This document shows positions 17,970-27,500 of a stretch of 64,000 bases of DNA, piece after piece (position 1 is the first letter of the stretch; every line of letters begins with the position of its first letter). Position numbers and translations under genes: made by a program. Source of the stretch: JAGNKE01 sp965230245 (GTDB lineage: Bacteria; Pseudomonadota; Alphaproteobacteria; Micavibrionales; Micavibrionaceae); the NCBI GenBank assembly GCA_965230245.1, contig OZ246000.1, positions 930,001 to 994,000 of the forward strand, read 5' to 3'. The notes under the pieces are model-generated. The model did no database searches. It was given only the letters and a program-made list of their open reading frames with translations, and was not told the origin of the DNA.

Positions 17970-20894
17970 TCATGTCGTGGCGGAGCCCTTCTCCGACGCG
18001 ACCATCTTCGTGAGGGATTCACCAAGCCCGGAACCACCGGCACGGATTGCAGATGTCGCCTGCGAACCGATTGTCATACCGCCTGTTGCGGCATAACGGT
18101 TAAGAGATTCAACATGATCCTGATCGATATCACCGAAGGAGGACACACCTGCACCAGCCCATCTGAGGATGTTATCGGGAATTTTATCAATCAGCTTAAA
18201 GCTGGCCGTTGCCAACATGTAACAGATAATCGTGTAAATAATCGTAAAGAAGAACTGATCAATAGGATCCCGCTTGAAGTCTGCATCCGTAGGAACAAGA
18301 GATGCCAGAATATCTGTATCCGCATAACCGGTCGCGTTAACGGTGACCAAATCCCAGATTAAATTCAAAATCCGAACCTGCGTCGCGAATATGGTAATCG
18401 CAGCCACAAGCCCCGTGACGGTCAATATAGGCCGCACAAATATCTCGAGTAAAAGGAAATATCCGTTCTGGGCTGCATCACCGGGCAAACCGTCTCCATC
18501 AATACGAAGGTGCGCAAGCGCCCAGAGTGGAACACCGACCATGGCCTCGAAAATCGCCTTGACCCATGAACCGACGGCGAACATGAAATAAACGAACGGG
18601 AGGAACGGTAAGACATAAAATAATACGAAACCTGCCGTCAGACCGACAAAGGCTGTAACCTCTAAAATACCGCTAATCATATCAGCAGCCGCGGCAATAC
18701 CTTGAGCTTTCCCGATCGGTTTTAACATACCGCCGAGGAAGGCCGAGCCTGTTGCACCGATGATATTGATAACGGCACTGTCAACAAGCCCCTTACCCAC
18801 AGCAACAAGTTGCGCCAGAGGATGAATATTGGCATTGGAACCACGAATATTAGCAAGGCCGGAAGTACCGAGAATCATGTTCATGGCCATAACGAAAATA
18901 TTGGACTCCATCGCCTCGTCTTCGTTATCGACATTCGCACGGTCTTGAGACCAGTAAACCCAGACGGCATGAAGCGGAACACCGATATTTTCAAGAGCAC
19001 CCTGACCTTCATCAATTTGAAGGTTCGCGGAATCCGTACCGCTATCTGCACGAATGCTGGGTTTGAACATGTCTTCCGCGCCGAAAGCATCAACGTCAAG
19101 TTTTTGACGTTCGCTCCTGATCTGTTCCATTACGACGGGGAACTGATCCATGCTCGGCAAACCTCTGGCTGCATTGATAAAGGCACCGTTTAATTCGGCT
19201 ATTTTGTTATACCATATACCGGCTCCGGCCCAGCCACGATCAAGGATATTGGCCTCCATGTTCATATTGAGACCGTTTTGAGCATATTGCCCCCAGGCGG
19301 TCCGGATTGCGACATCAGCTTGCTGCTGATAACCGGTGGCCGGATTGTATATATACTGTGACTTCCATTGGCTTTGTGGAGGATTCTGCTCACAGTCAGC
19401 AGCCGTAGGCTGAAAGCCGGGACTTCCTGTCCCTGACAATGCGCCACTTCCGCAAACAGGGCCTGTAATTTCGCTGTTTTTCAAGCTCACGGCAACATAA
19501 GCACGGGCAAGTTGCTTCATCTCGTTTTCATCAAACCAAAGACGGAGAATAAAATCATAATACCATCTGAGAATAGCATCCGCACCACCGCGGCCGGCGC
19601 CTTCACCACCGGGATCACTCAGATCGGTCACGGGAATTCTGATATCCCCGCAAAGCGGCTTGACGAAGCCCTCTTCGTCCTTCCATTTCGGGCCAACACC
19701 CGGAATGTCTGCATATTCACCAAAACGGATAATAATGTCACCGCCATAGTAAAAACCTAAAGCATCCAGATAACTGTGTGAACCGGAAGATGTAATAAGA
19801 ACACGCGGCGCATTATTCGTTGCAATCGGGAAGGAAGCGGCACCGTTCATCCAGGGACTAACATTTTTCACAAAATAAGGGCGAACCTTAAAGTTGTTTC
19901 CTGCTGCAGTGTAGTCCATATCCCTGTTCCAGGACGCATCCTCCGTCTCATCCTTGAGAAGATAAGCATAAGCACAAGCGTGAACAATCGACATCGCCTG
20001 AACCACGGGAGTGATATCAACCTGCTCAGGAATAGCAATCATGGAATACCGTTCACCCAAAGGCCGCCCGTCAAGTGCTCCGGCTCCGCCGAATTGAGGA
20101 TGCTGACCAATGGCATCGTTGAACTCGGTCCACCCTACGGTCGCAAAATTCGAGCCGTATTTGGCTGCATAAAGAGTAATCCATTGACCGGAATTCAAGC
20201 CGAAATTAATCGGGATCAAAAGACCAACGGCAACGATGAGGCGAATTGGAACCCAGACATTTTGGAAACGCTGACCGAAAGGCCTTCCTGTTGTCGCTGT
20301 CTCAAGCAATACAACAAAAACGAAGTAAAGAAAGATAAGAGTACCTATAAGAAGCAGAGCCGTATTGTAAAACCTGAAAAGCTCATGCAGGGCAACGTGA
20401 AACGGAAGGGGCAACAAACCGTTATTGGAAGCACAAATACCGGTAAACGGAGAGCAGAAAACATTCGGCACCCCGAAAACATCATTCAAAATGATAAAGG
20501 CAAGGTCATTGGTCGGGTTTGCATGATCAAAGAATGAAAATGCCATAGCTGGACCGATAACAAGACCGTAAATCAAAAACAGAATCTGAAGTAAAAGAAT
20601 AATAACGCCGGCAAGCATTGCAAAAAAGACCAGAATTTGGTCGATGTTCTTTTTGCTGAACGTCAAATGATTTGACGCTTCTACTATGACGTGATGTAAG
20701 CCGAATTTACCGACATTTTTGGATTGAAGATAAGGGTGATTTTTGGGAAGCAGGCGCACGGTCGAATAAATATGTGCCATCAACATGGCCACATAGCCGA
20801 AACCTGACCCGAACAAACTTTTTGCCCGCGGTATAAAACGAGGCATTGTAGTATAGCTTATAACGTCTTTTGTTTTAATGCTTAGCCCTAGCAC
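17970..20894 (-). CDS. DotA/TraY-like secretion membrane protein, first copy
   Basis: First gene of the operon (974 residues). Family blocks: VGKFGLHHVIVEASNH, LHELFRFYNTALLL, TGRPFGQRFQNVWVPIR, GLNSGQWITLYAAKYGSN, RGWAGAGIWYNKIAELNG, MILGTSGLANIRG, VPLWALAHLRIDGDGLPG, NGYFLLLEIFVRP and IPDNILRWAGAGVSSFGD. The RGWAGAGIWYNKIAELNG block is the most canonical DotA/TraY signature in the trio. The protein begins MLGLSIKTKDV, almost the same start as the second copy (MLGFSLSKGV). No other dot/icm or tra gene lies in the window, so the rest of the apparatus must be elsewhere or missing. Confidence 0.88.
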   Translation of the reverse strand: MLGLSIKTKDVISYTTMPRFIPRAKSLFGSGFGYVAMLMAHIYSTVRLLPKNHPYLQSKNVGKFGLHHVIVEASNHLTFSKKNIDQILVFFAMLAGVIILLLQILFLIYGLVIGPAMAFSFFDHANPTNDLAFIILNDVFGVPNVFCSPFTGICASNNGLLPLPFHVALHELFRFYNTALLLIGTLIFLYFVFVVLLETATTGRPFGQRFQNVWVPIRLIVAVGLLIPINFGLNSGQWITLYAAKYGSNFATVGWTEFNDAIGQHPQFGGAGALDGRPLGERYSMIAIPEQVDITPVVQAMSIVHACAYAYLLKDETEDASWNRDMDYTAAGNNFKVRPYFVKNVSPWMNGAASFPIATNNAPRVLITSSGSHSYLDALGFYYGGDIIIRFGEYADIPGVGPKWKDEEGFVKPLCGDIRIPVTDLSDPGGEGAGRGGADAILRWYYDFILRLWFDENEMKQLARAYVAVSLKNSEITGPVCGSGALSGTGSPGFQPTAADCEQNPPQSQWKSQYIYNPATGYQQQADVAIRTAWGQYAQNGLNMNMEANILDRGWAGAGIWYNKIAELNGAFINAARGLPSMDQFPVVMEQIRSERQKLDVDAFGAEDMFKPSIRADSGTDSANLQIDEGQGALENIGVPLHAVWVYWSQDRANVDNEDEAMESNIFVMAMNMILGTSGLANIRGSNANIHPLAQLVAVGKGLVDSAVINIIGATGSAFLGGMLKPIGKAQGIAAAADMISGILEVTAFVGLTAGFVLFYVLPFLPFVYFMFAVGSWVKAIFEAMVGVPLWALAHLRIDGDGLPGDAAQNGYFLLLEIFVRPILTVTGLVAAITIFATQVRILNLIWDLVTVNATGYADTDILASLVPTDADFKRDPIDQFFFTIIYTIICYMLATASFKLIDKIPDNILRWAGAGVSSFGDIDQDHVESLNRYAATGGMTIGSQATSAIRAGGSGLGESLTKMVASEKGSATT

Positions 20895-20964
20895 GATCGT
20901 ATCTCACCACTCTCTATATATAATGTGTTATAACCGCTAAACTTATCACGCCCGCACAACTAGC

Positions 20965-20977
20965 TGCATTATATGCA
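20965..20977 (-). promoter_or_regulatory. Possible promoter element for the DotA-like operon
   Basis: The 201-bp spacer between ettA and the first DotA-like gene is AT-rich. On the minus strand it holds TATAAT (plus-strand 20968-20973) inside the palindrome TGCATTATATGCA. No convincing -35 is spaced correctly, so this is a weak call; it could be an operator overlapping a -10 box. Confidence 0.35.
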
Positions 20978-21095
20978 ATTTTTAAGATATCATAGCATCA
21001 ATCAAGTCAAAAATGCGAGTTTTTATGTCATATTGCCGCCATTTTTTTACCAAAAGCCTAACAAGCCCATAAATTAAGCCAAAACAAGAGTAGCT

Positions 21096-22775
21096 CTAAC
21101 TTGCACGGCGCAAGGGTTTATACTTGATTCTGTGCGGTGTATCAGCATCTTGCCCTTTGCGACGTTTGTAATCGGCCTCGTAGTCCTCATAATTCCCTTC
21201 GAACCATACAACTTCCGAATCACCCTCAAACGCGAGAATATGAGTCGCCAGACGATCTAAGAACCAACGATCGTGCGAAATAATCACCGCACACCCCGGA
21301 AAACGCTCCAAAGCGTGCTCCAATGCAGCCAGTGTTTCCGTATCAAGATCGTTTGTCGGCTCGTCAAGCAGAATAACATTTGCGTCTTTTTTCAGCATCT
21401 TAGCAAGGTGTACGCGGTTACGCTCACCCCCAGATAAATCACCGACTTTCTTTTGCTGATCAGGCCCGCGAAAGTTAAAAGCGGACACGTACGCCCTGCT
21501 CTGCATTTCGACCTTGCCAAGCATAATATTGTCATTGCCGTCTGAAATTTCCTCCCAAACCGTTTTGCCCGAATCAAGACTGTCACGGCTCTGATCCACA
21601 TAACCGAGTTCAACGGTATCGCCGACCTTGAACGTGCCTTCATCCGGCGTCTCGTTACCCGTGATCATCTTGAACAATGTGGTTTTACCCGCGCCGTTCG
21701 GTCCGATCACACCGACAATCCCGCCGGGCGGCAAGCTGAAACTCAGATCATCAATGAGCAAACGATCACCAAACCCTTTACGGATATTCTTGGCTTCAAT
21801 TACCAGATTACCCAGTCGCGGCGGCGTTGGAATAACAATCTGCGCATTACGCTGCGTCGTTTTTTCCGATTCCGCCAAAAGTTCTTCATATGCGTTAATA
21901 CGGGCTTTGGACTTGCTTCGCCTTGCCGCAGGCGTTTGCCCCATCCACTCCAATTCACGCGCAAGAGTACGCTGGCGCGAAGCCTCTTCGCGGCTCTCTT
22001 GATCCATACGCTTCTTCTTGGCTTGCAGATATGTGGAGTAATTCCCCTCATAAGGAATGGCCTGCCCACGGTCAATTTCCAAAATCCAGCCTGTCACGTT
22101 ATCAAGGAAGTACCTGTCATGCGTCACCATGACCACCGTGCCGGTGTAGTCAGATAAGAACCGCTGCAACCAGGCGACACTCTCCGCATCAAGGTGGTTG
22201 GTCGGTTCATCAAGAAGAAGCATATCAGGCTTTTCCAACAAAAGCTTGCATAACGCAACGCGCCGTTTTTCTCCACCAGAAAGCGTTTTAACATCGGCAT
22301 CACCGGGCGGACAACGCAAGGCATCCATGGCGATTTCGATAGTGCGGTCAAGCTCCCACCCATCCACAGCATCAATTTTTTCCTGTAACTCCCCCATTTC
22401 ATTCATTAAAGCATCCATATCCGCCTCCGGATCGGCCATTTCCGTACTAATCGCATTATAGCGGTCAACCATGCCCTTAACTTCGGCCAAAGCCTGCATC
22501 ACATTCTCTTCGACGGTTTTTGAAGGATCCAGCTCCGGTTCCTGCTCCAGATACCCCACACGCGCACCTTTAGCCGCCCAGGCTTCTCCCATGTAATCTT
22601 TATCCCGACCGGCCATAATCCGCATCAGCGTTGACTTACCCGCTCCGTTCGGCCCTAAAACACCGATCTTCGCCCCAGGCAAGAAACTGAGCGTAACGTT
22701 TTCAAGAATTTTCTTGCCATTGCCGTAAACCTTTTTCAGGTCTTTCATCACGTATACATATTGGTAAGATGCCAT
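21096..22775 (-). CDS. ettA: Energy-dependent translational throttle protein EttA (ABC-F)
   Basis: Cytosolic ABC-F ATPase that binds the ribosomal E site and gates entry into elongation according to the energy state. The 559-residue protein has two ABC cassettes. The first has Walker A GPNGAGKST at 41-49 and signature LSGGEKRR; the second has GPNGAGKTT and LSGGERNR. A charged linker with the EttA arm lies between (YLQAKKKRMDQESREEA region). LLLDEPTNHLD and ILLDEPTNDLD are the two Walker B motifs. It has no membrane segments. It starts 27 bp after the DUF3137 gene and is probably cotranscribed with it. The gene is not physically linked in function to the DotA-like operon. Confidence 0.96.
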   Translation of the reverse strand: MASYQYVYVMKDLKKVYGNGKKILENVTLSFLPGAKIGVLGPNGAGKSTLMRIMAGRDKDYMGEAWAAKGARVGYLEQEPELDPSKTVEENVMQALAEVKGMVDRYNAISTEMADPEADMDALMNEMGELQEKIDAVDGWELDRTIEIAMDALRCPPGDADVKTLSGGEKRRVALCKLLLEKPDMLLLDEPTNHLDAESVAWLQRFLSDYTGTVVMVTHDRYFLDNVTGWILEIDRGQAIPYEGNYSTYLQAKKKRMDQESREEASRQRTLARELEWMGQTPAARRSKSKARINAYEELLAESEKTTQRNAQIVIPTPPRLGNLVIEAKNIRKGFGDRLLIDDLSFSLPPGGIVGVIGPNGAGKTTLFKMITGNETPDEGTFKVGDTVELGYVDQSRDSLDSGKTVWEEISDGNDNIMLGKVEMQSRAYVSAFNFRGPDQQKKVGDLSGGERNRVHLAKMLKKDANVILLDEPTNDLDTETLAALEHALERFPGCAVIISHDRWFLDRLATHILAFEGDSEVVWFEGNYEDYEADYKRRKGQDADTPHRIKYKPLRRAS

Positions 22776-22802
22776 TACTGTTTCTCTTCTTTTTTAAACA
22801 AT

Positions 22803-23909
22803 TTATTCATTTTGACCGATGTCATGACCCGCTTCGACCGAGTCATGACCCGAGTCATAATTTTCTTCATGAACCTTTCTTGGATCATAAAGGTCAAGCC
22901 TGTCAACAATAGACAGAATCTCTCCGATCTCTTTTTTCATATTTAAAATCGATCTCGGATCAGATGCAGGAATATGTAAATCTGCAGGCTCAAAGTGATT
23001 ATGTCTACTCTCAATCAGGATCAGCATTTTTTTATCAAAAAAAGCGGCCATCATCCTCTCACCGTTATATTCTTCATACAACCCTTTCAAACGCTCGATC
23101 ATCAAGGGGTCAACCAAATAGCGCGCCTCAACCTGATCATTCGTATACGCATCAAACAATTTCTCGAATTCCGGATCAACCAGCTTGGCCCGTTTCAAGC
23201 CCGATGATCTCTCTTTGAACCATTCGCTCATCTTGCCCTTATCTTTATCAAGGATCGTATGCCCGTAAAACTTTTTACTTTCCATCTCGAGCAGAACGGC
23301 AAGCCCCTTAAAAATCGAAACATAATACGTTCTGTTTTTCGATCGTCTTTTCTGCTTCAGATCAATTTCCGAAAACTGAATATCAACGCCTTTATATTTC
23401 CCGATAAAGTGATCTTCGGAGTCGTACTTGTCATGCACAGGTACAATTTTTGACGGCCAGATATGATGAAAGGGGATCTTACCGCCCATAGTATACGTAA
23501 AATCACCGAACAATGTCGCAAGCTTGGGTAAAATCCGCTGCTTGTAGGCGTTTCTGTATTTTCGTTTAGGATCAGTAACCCAAGCATAAAGCGCGCCCAA
23601 AAAGAAAACGCTTAGCCCTGCCCCGCCTTCATCATCTGAAGCCCTCTCCATGAACAAAAGCAGGTAATCCAGATATCCGATAATCGGCGTACAAACGACA
23701 GCCGTGGGAATGGCTATTTTTTTCCTCCAATTATAAGTCTTGAGTTTCTCCTTTCGGATGACTTCCAACTCCTCAAGATGCACCTGACTGTCTTCAAGAA
23801 ACTTGCGGTCATCCTCGTTACGAATGTCAGTAACCTCCGGAATATCTTTGACATTCGTCTGCGAAAAGAAGAGTGAAAAAAAACGGCTATTCCGAACTGC
23901 CCCTAACAT
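22803..23909 (-). CDS. DUF3137 family membrane protein
   Basis: A 368-residue protein matching the DUF3137 pattern: two hydrophobic segments near residues 68-108 (IAIPTAVVCTPIIGYLDYLL and GAGLSVFFLGALYAWV), then a cytosolic domain. The domain has YYVSIFKGLAVLLEME, LVDPEFEKLFDAYTNDQVEARYLVDP and MMAAFFDKKMLILIE. The DPEF...DQVEARYL..P block is the family hallmark. Function is unknown; relatives are often annotated as Galanin-like proteins from a database artefact. The C-terminal tail repeats a DSGHD/AGHD pattern because of an 11-base direct repeat, GTCATGACCCG, at 22821 and 22842. It diverges from tag and is probably cotranscribed with ettA. Confidence 0.8.
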   Translation of the reverse strand: MLGAVRNSRFFSLFFSQTNVKDIPEVTDIRNEDDRKFLEDSQVHLEELEVIRKEKLKTYNWRKKIAIPTAVVCTPIIGYLDYLLLFMERASDDEGGAGLSVFFLGALYAWVTDPKRKYRNAYKQRILPKLATLFGDFTYTMGGKIPFHHIWPSKIVPVHDKYDSEDHFIGKYKGVDIQFSEIDLKQKRRSKNRTYYVSIFKGLAVLLEMESKKFYGHTILDKDKGKMSEWFKERSSGLKRAKLVDPEFEKLFDAYTNDQVEARYLVDPLMIERLKGLYEEYNGERMMAAFFDKKMLILIESRHNHFEPADLHIPASDPRSILNMKKEIGEILSIVDRLDLYDPRKVHEENYDSGHDSVEAGHDIGQNE

Positions 23910-23964
23910 GAAAAATTCCGTATACTCGTGAAATCCTGACCCACTTTATATTAGGAGAAATAAT

Positions 23965-24570
23965 TTGGAAAACAAAGGCTTGTTAATCGGGAAAGACGGT
24001 AAAAACAGATGCTGGTGGTGTGGTGAAGATGAAGAATACATGCGCTACCACGATGAAGAATGGGGCTACCCCGTCCACGATGATCGCCGCCTGTTCGAAA
24101 AAATCTCACTCGAAGGCTTTCAGTCAGGTCTGAGCTGGATAACAATCCTGCGCAAACGCGAAAACTTCCGCCGCGCCTTTGCCAATTTCGACATCGAAAA
24201 AATAAGCAGTTTCGAGGAGAAAGATGTCAAACGCCTGCTTCAGGATGCCGGCATCATCAGACATCGCGGCAAAATAGAAGCAACCATCAACAACGCCGCA
24301 CGCGCACTGGAACTTAAAAAGGAAGTCGGAACACTTGCGGACTATTTTTGGTCATACAAACCGCAACCGGAAAATCGTCCCGATCAATGCGACTACGCAA
24401 CCCTATCGAAAATCGGGAAAACCGAAGAGTCTACAGCCATGTCCAAAGACTTGAAAAAACGCGGCTGGAAATTTGTTGGCCCGACAACATGTTATGCCTT
24501 TATGCAATCCATGGGTATCGTAAACGACCATGTAGAAGGCTGCCACATGCGCTCACATGGCAGCCTCTAA
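23965..24570 (+). CDS. tag: DNA-3-methyladenine glycosylase I
   Basis: Base-excision repair enzyme that removes 3-methyladenine. The 201-residue product carries the zinc-snap ligands of the family: C16 (RCWWC), H29 (YHDEEWG), H189 and C193 (NDHVEGC). The core EGFQSGLSWITILRKRENFR and AGIIRHRGKIEATINNA blocks are also present. Translation starts at TTG 23965, backed by AGGAGA seven bases upstream; no in-frame ATG precedes the conserved RCWW. It runs convergent to the giant gene at 24591 with only 20 bp between stops. Its last codons form a strong hairpin (see the separate entry). Confidence 0.94.
   Translation: MENKGLLIGKDGKNRCWWCGEDEEYMRYHDEEWGYPVHDDRRLFEKISLEGFQSGLSWITILRKRENFRRAFANFDIEKISSFEEKDVKRLLQDAGIIRHRGKIEATINNAARALELKKEVGTLADYFWSYKPQPENRPDQCDYATLSKIGKTEESTAMSKDLKKRGWKFVGPTTCYAFMQSMGIVNDHVEGCHMRSHGSL
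24538..24565. terminator. Hairpin inside the 3' end of tag, possible terminator
   Basis: GGCTGCCA (24538-24545) pairs perfectly with TGGCAGCC (24558-24565) across a 12-base loop. It lies within the last codons of tag, just before the TAA. No T-run follows on the plus strand, so it may be an attenuating or RNA-stabilising structure rather than a classical terminator. No other hairpin separates tag from the convergent gene. Confidence 0.35.
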
Positions 24571-24590
24571 ATTATAGGAATTTGTCGTTA

Positions 24591-27500
24591 TTACCGGGGC
24601 GGATCCACAACACCGGGTGTCGGATCGCCGGACATCACAACAGGCTCGTAACCGTAAACGAAGTATTGTTGGTCAGCCCTAATATGCGCACCACAGTCAC
24701 GGGTATTTTCTTCAATCTCGATTTCACGACCGCCACCGGTCTTAAAATCGATAACGCGTGCAATATCCGTAATAGTATTGATACCGCTGCCCCATACGCC
24801 CGGAACATGCCTTGGATCATCAATAACACGCTCCGTCTGGGGCTGACCACATCTATGGCCGAATTCTTCACGATGCGGGCTACCTGCTGTGTGAACCACA
24901 CGCGCTGTATGCCCTGCGACATATTCTTCGCCGCGTCTCATGAGGCGCGTATTATAGCCTTCACCGCCGCTGTTACCGCGTAAGTATTCTGTCTCATGCC
25001 TGTGCCACAAAGAGTTTGTATTCGTATCAAGAGCATAGCCTGCAGGTGAGTCCATACCACCCGGACGCCCGTAAAGCTCGCGCAAACCATCATTAACACC
25101 ATATCTGTACTCTGCAATGTAAGCAGGGATCAACTGGCCGCCCATTCTGTTGGACAGAACAACGGACGACATCTGGTTGTAACCGGTGTTCAGGAAGTCA
25201 TCCAGTCTGCGAATTGACGCATCGGGATCAAAAGTCTCTGTGAGGTTACCGATCTTGATCTTGTGCTCTTCAAAGTTAACAAGACGATGCTCGATTTCAT
25301 TGGTAGAACGGTTTCTGACCGATATGATCATATCTCCGCCAAGTCTCTCAGCATCCTCTGCGCCCAAACGCGTTAACATGGCACCGCCATTCGGAATGTG
25401 ACGACTGGTTACGGAATAATCGTACAAGCGGTTCAATTCACGCATATCCATGTGACCGCCATCAAGACCGTTGAGCTGTTCTGCACCCAAACGCGGCAGA
25501 TCCCAATAATTCGTCGGGATAGCACCGTCGCCATCGTGTGAACGGCGGAACTCGGGTCCTAAACCTGTCTCGGCTTCCGGGCCTGTACGTTCGGCTTCCG
25601 GTGCAGGCGGGATAACAAGCGGGTCAAGGCAGAGCATACGGTTAACATAGTTCTGTATGCCGAAACGTGAACCGTCACGCCAGTTGTAATTATCATGTAA
25701 CAAATTGTAGTCGGAAGTAGACAACGCCTGATACTTGCTACCTTCTAGTGCGGCCAGCATCTCCTCGCGGTTCATACTGTCCAGACCTTCCGGCTTGTCC
25801 AGATACCCGTCCAACTCCTGTACAGTAAACGTGTTAGTCGCTTCAATAACCACGGCTGCATAAGCCTTGCCTTCATGTTCAAAGACCAACGGCGCACAAT
25901 TCGGATCTCCCTTAGGAGCATTAAAATCTTTGTAACGCTCGAACACGTCTTCAATAGTCATACCCGGCGGCAGTTCGTTGTCGTCTGACATTTTGATACC
26001 GGGATAGCGGTCTGTATCTGCTTCAGGACCTGCATCTTCAAGCGCTTCTTCACGCTCGACGACGGGCACCATAGAAGCACGGACACCAACCTGATTGGCA
26101 ATGTAAGACTGTGCCCAAACACTGTGCTCCTGAGCCTCACCAGCCGTTGGGTTGCCTGAAACTGTTGACTTCATATCTGATTGCAGATCACGAACGGTTT
26201 CTGTGAAACGGGTGATATCGTCTTCCGCAACACCTTTATCACGCATATACTCTTGAACGGCTGTGATTGTCGCATCGTTGTAATCATGGGAAAGGTTATC
26301 GATCTCGACACCCTTCGCAAGTTGCGCACGGATCGCCAGCTCTTCGAGAGCCATAGCCGTGTTGCGGGTCATCATATCCGGTGCTTCACCGCCGCTGCGC
26401 ATGTAAGCGTCCGGACGGGTAGACATCTCGAGAGCATCTGAATTCTGAGCCATAATACTTTGCAGTATTTCAACACGTCCGTTTGAAAAACGTGTCGGCC
26501 CCTGCACATAATCGGTCGTATTATGTGTGAAAACCAACTCGAATTGACCGTCATTACCCGCTGTCTCAGCATCGGCGGCAACACTTGTCAGATCGGAAGG
26601 ATTAATTTCGGGACCGCCCTGAACGTCTCTTTGACCAGCTGCGGTAATGGCTGCAGGGCCTCCTGCAGAGGCATCATCTTGCGGAACACCTTCCATCGTC
26701 CGAACTTCTTCCTCATAAGCGCGGCGGATGGTTTGGAAATATTCCTCGCGATTTTCTGGCGTTAACTGACGACCCTGGAAGGCTTCACCGGCTTGAATCA
26801 GATGATTGGCAAAGACCTCTGCAGCTTTGTCAGGATCACCTGCGTGTAACGCAGCTGCATCCAGAGCTTCTTCTACAGAACGGCGCATCAGCCCGGTCTC
26901 ATCACCAGTGAAAAGCAAACGCTCAACCGCTTTAAACGCAGCGGAATCATCCATGCGGGACATGATACGGCTCTTCAACTCGGCATGATCAAAACCGGCC
27001 GCTTCCAGCTCAGTTCTGTAATACTGCTCGACCTGAGGACGAACTTCTTGCAAACCTTGCTCTTCACCGCCCCAAAGTTTGTGGACAGGGAAACCGAAAG
27101 CAGTCAACAGACCGCCGATCATTTGACCGAACTGATCATTTTCGAAGAAATCTTGCAACCAGGACTTAATACTATCAGGCAGGAACTGACCGATACGCTC
27201 CATCATCGTTCCCATGAAGCTCACATCACGCGCACGCTCATTCGCAAGCTTTTCGGCACGTGCAAGAATATCCATACTGTGGATCACATGGCCGAACTGC
27301 TCGAGAGCCGCCTTATCACCATTTGCGGCAACGATCTCCGAATTCAGGAATTCATCACTGAAATACTGGTTCGGCTTTGAAGGGTCGGTATTGTAAACGT
27401 TAATTCTTTGATTACCGACGACAACCTGACCGTTTTGAATTTCATATTCACCGTTAATCTGAACCGGAAGCTGGCTTTCAACCATGCCCAGCTTATTACC

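Noticed and set aside
11888..20894. The three large membrane genes as a recent repeat-type amplification
   Set aside because: They align only in short motifs, not over long identical DNA, so they are old paralogs rather than a recent tandem duplication.
22821..22852. 11-base direct repeat GTCATGACCCG as an attachment or insertion-site mark
   Set aside because: It lies in frame in the DUF3137 tail, with no integrase or mobile gene nearby; simple local duplication explains it.
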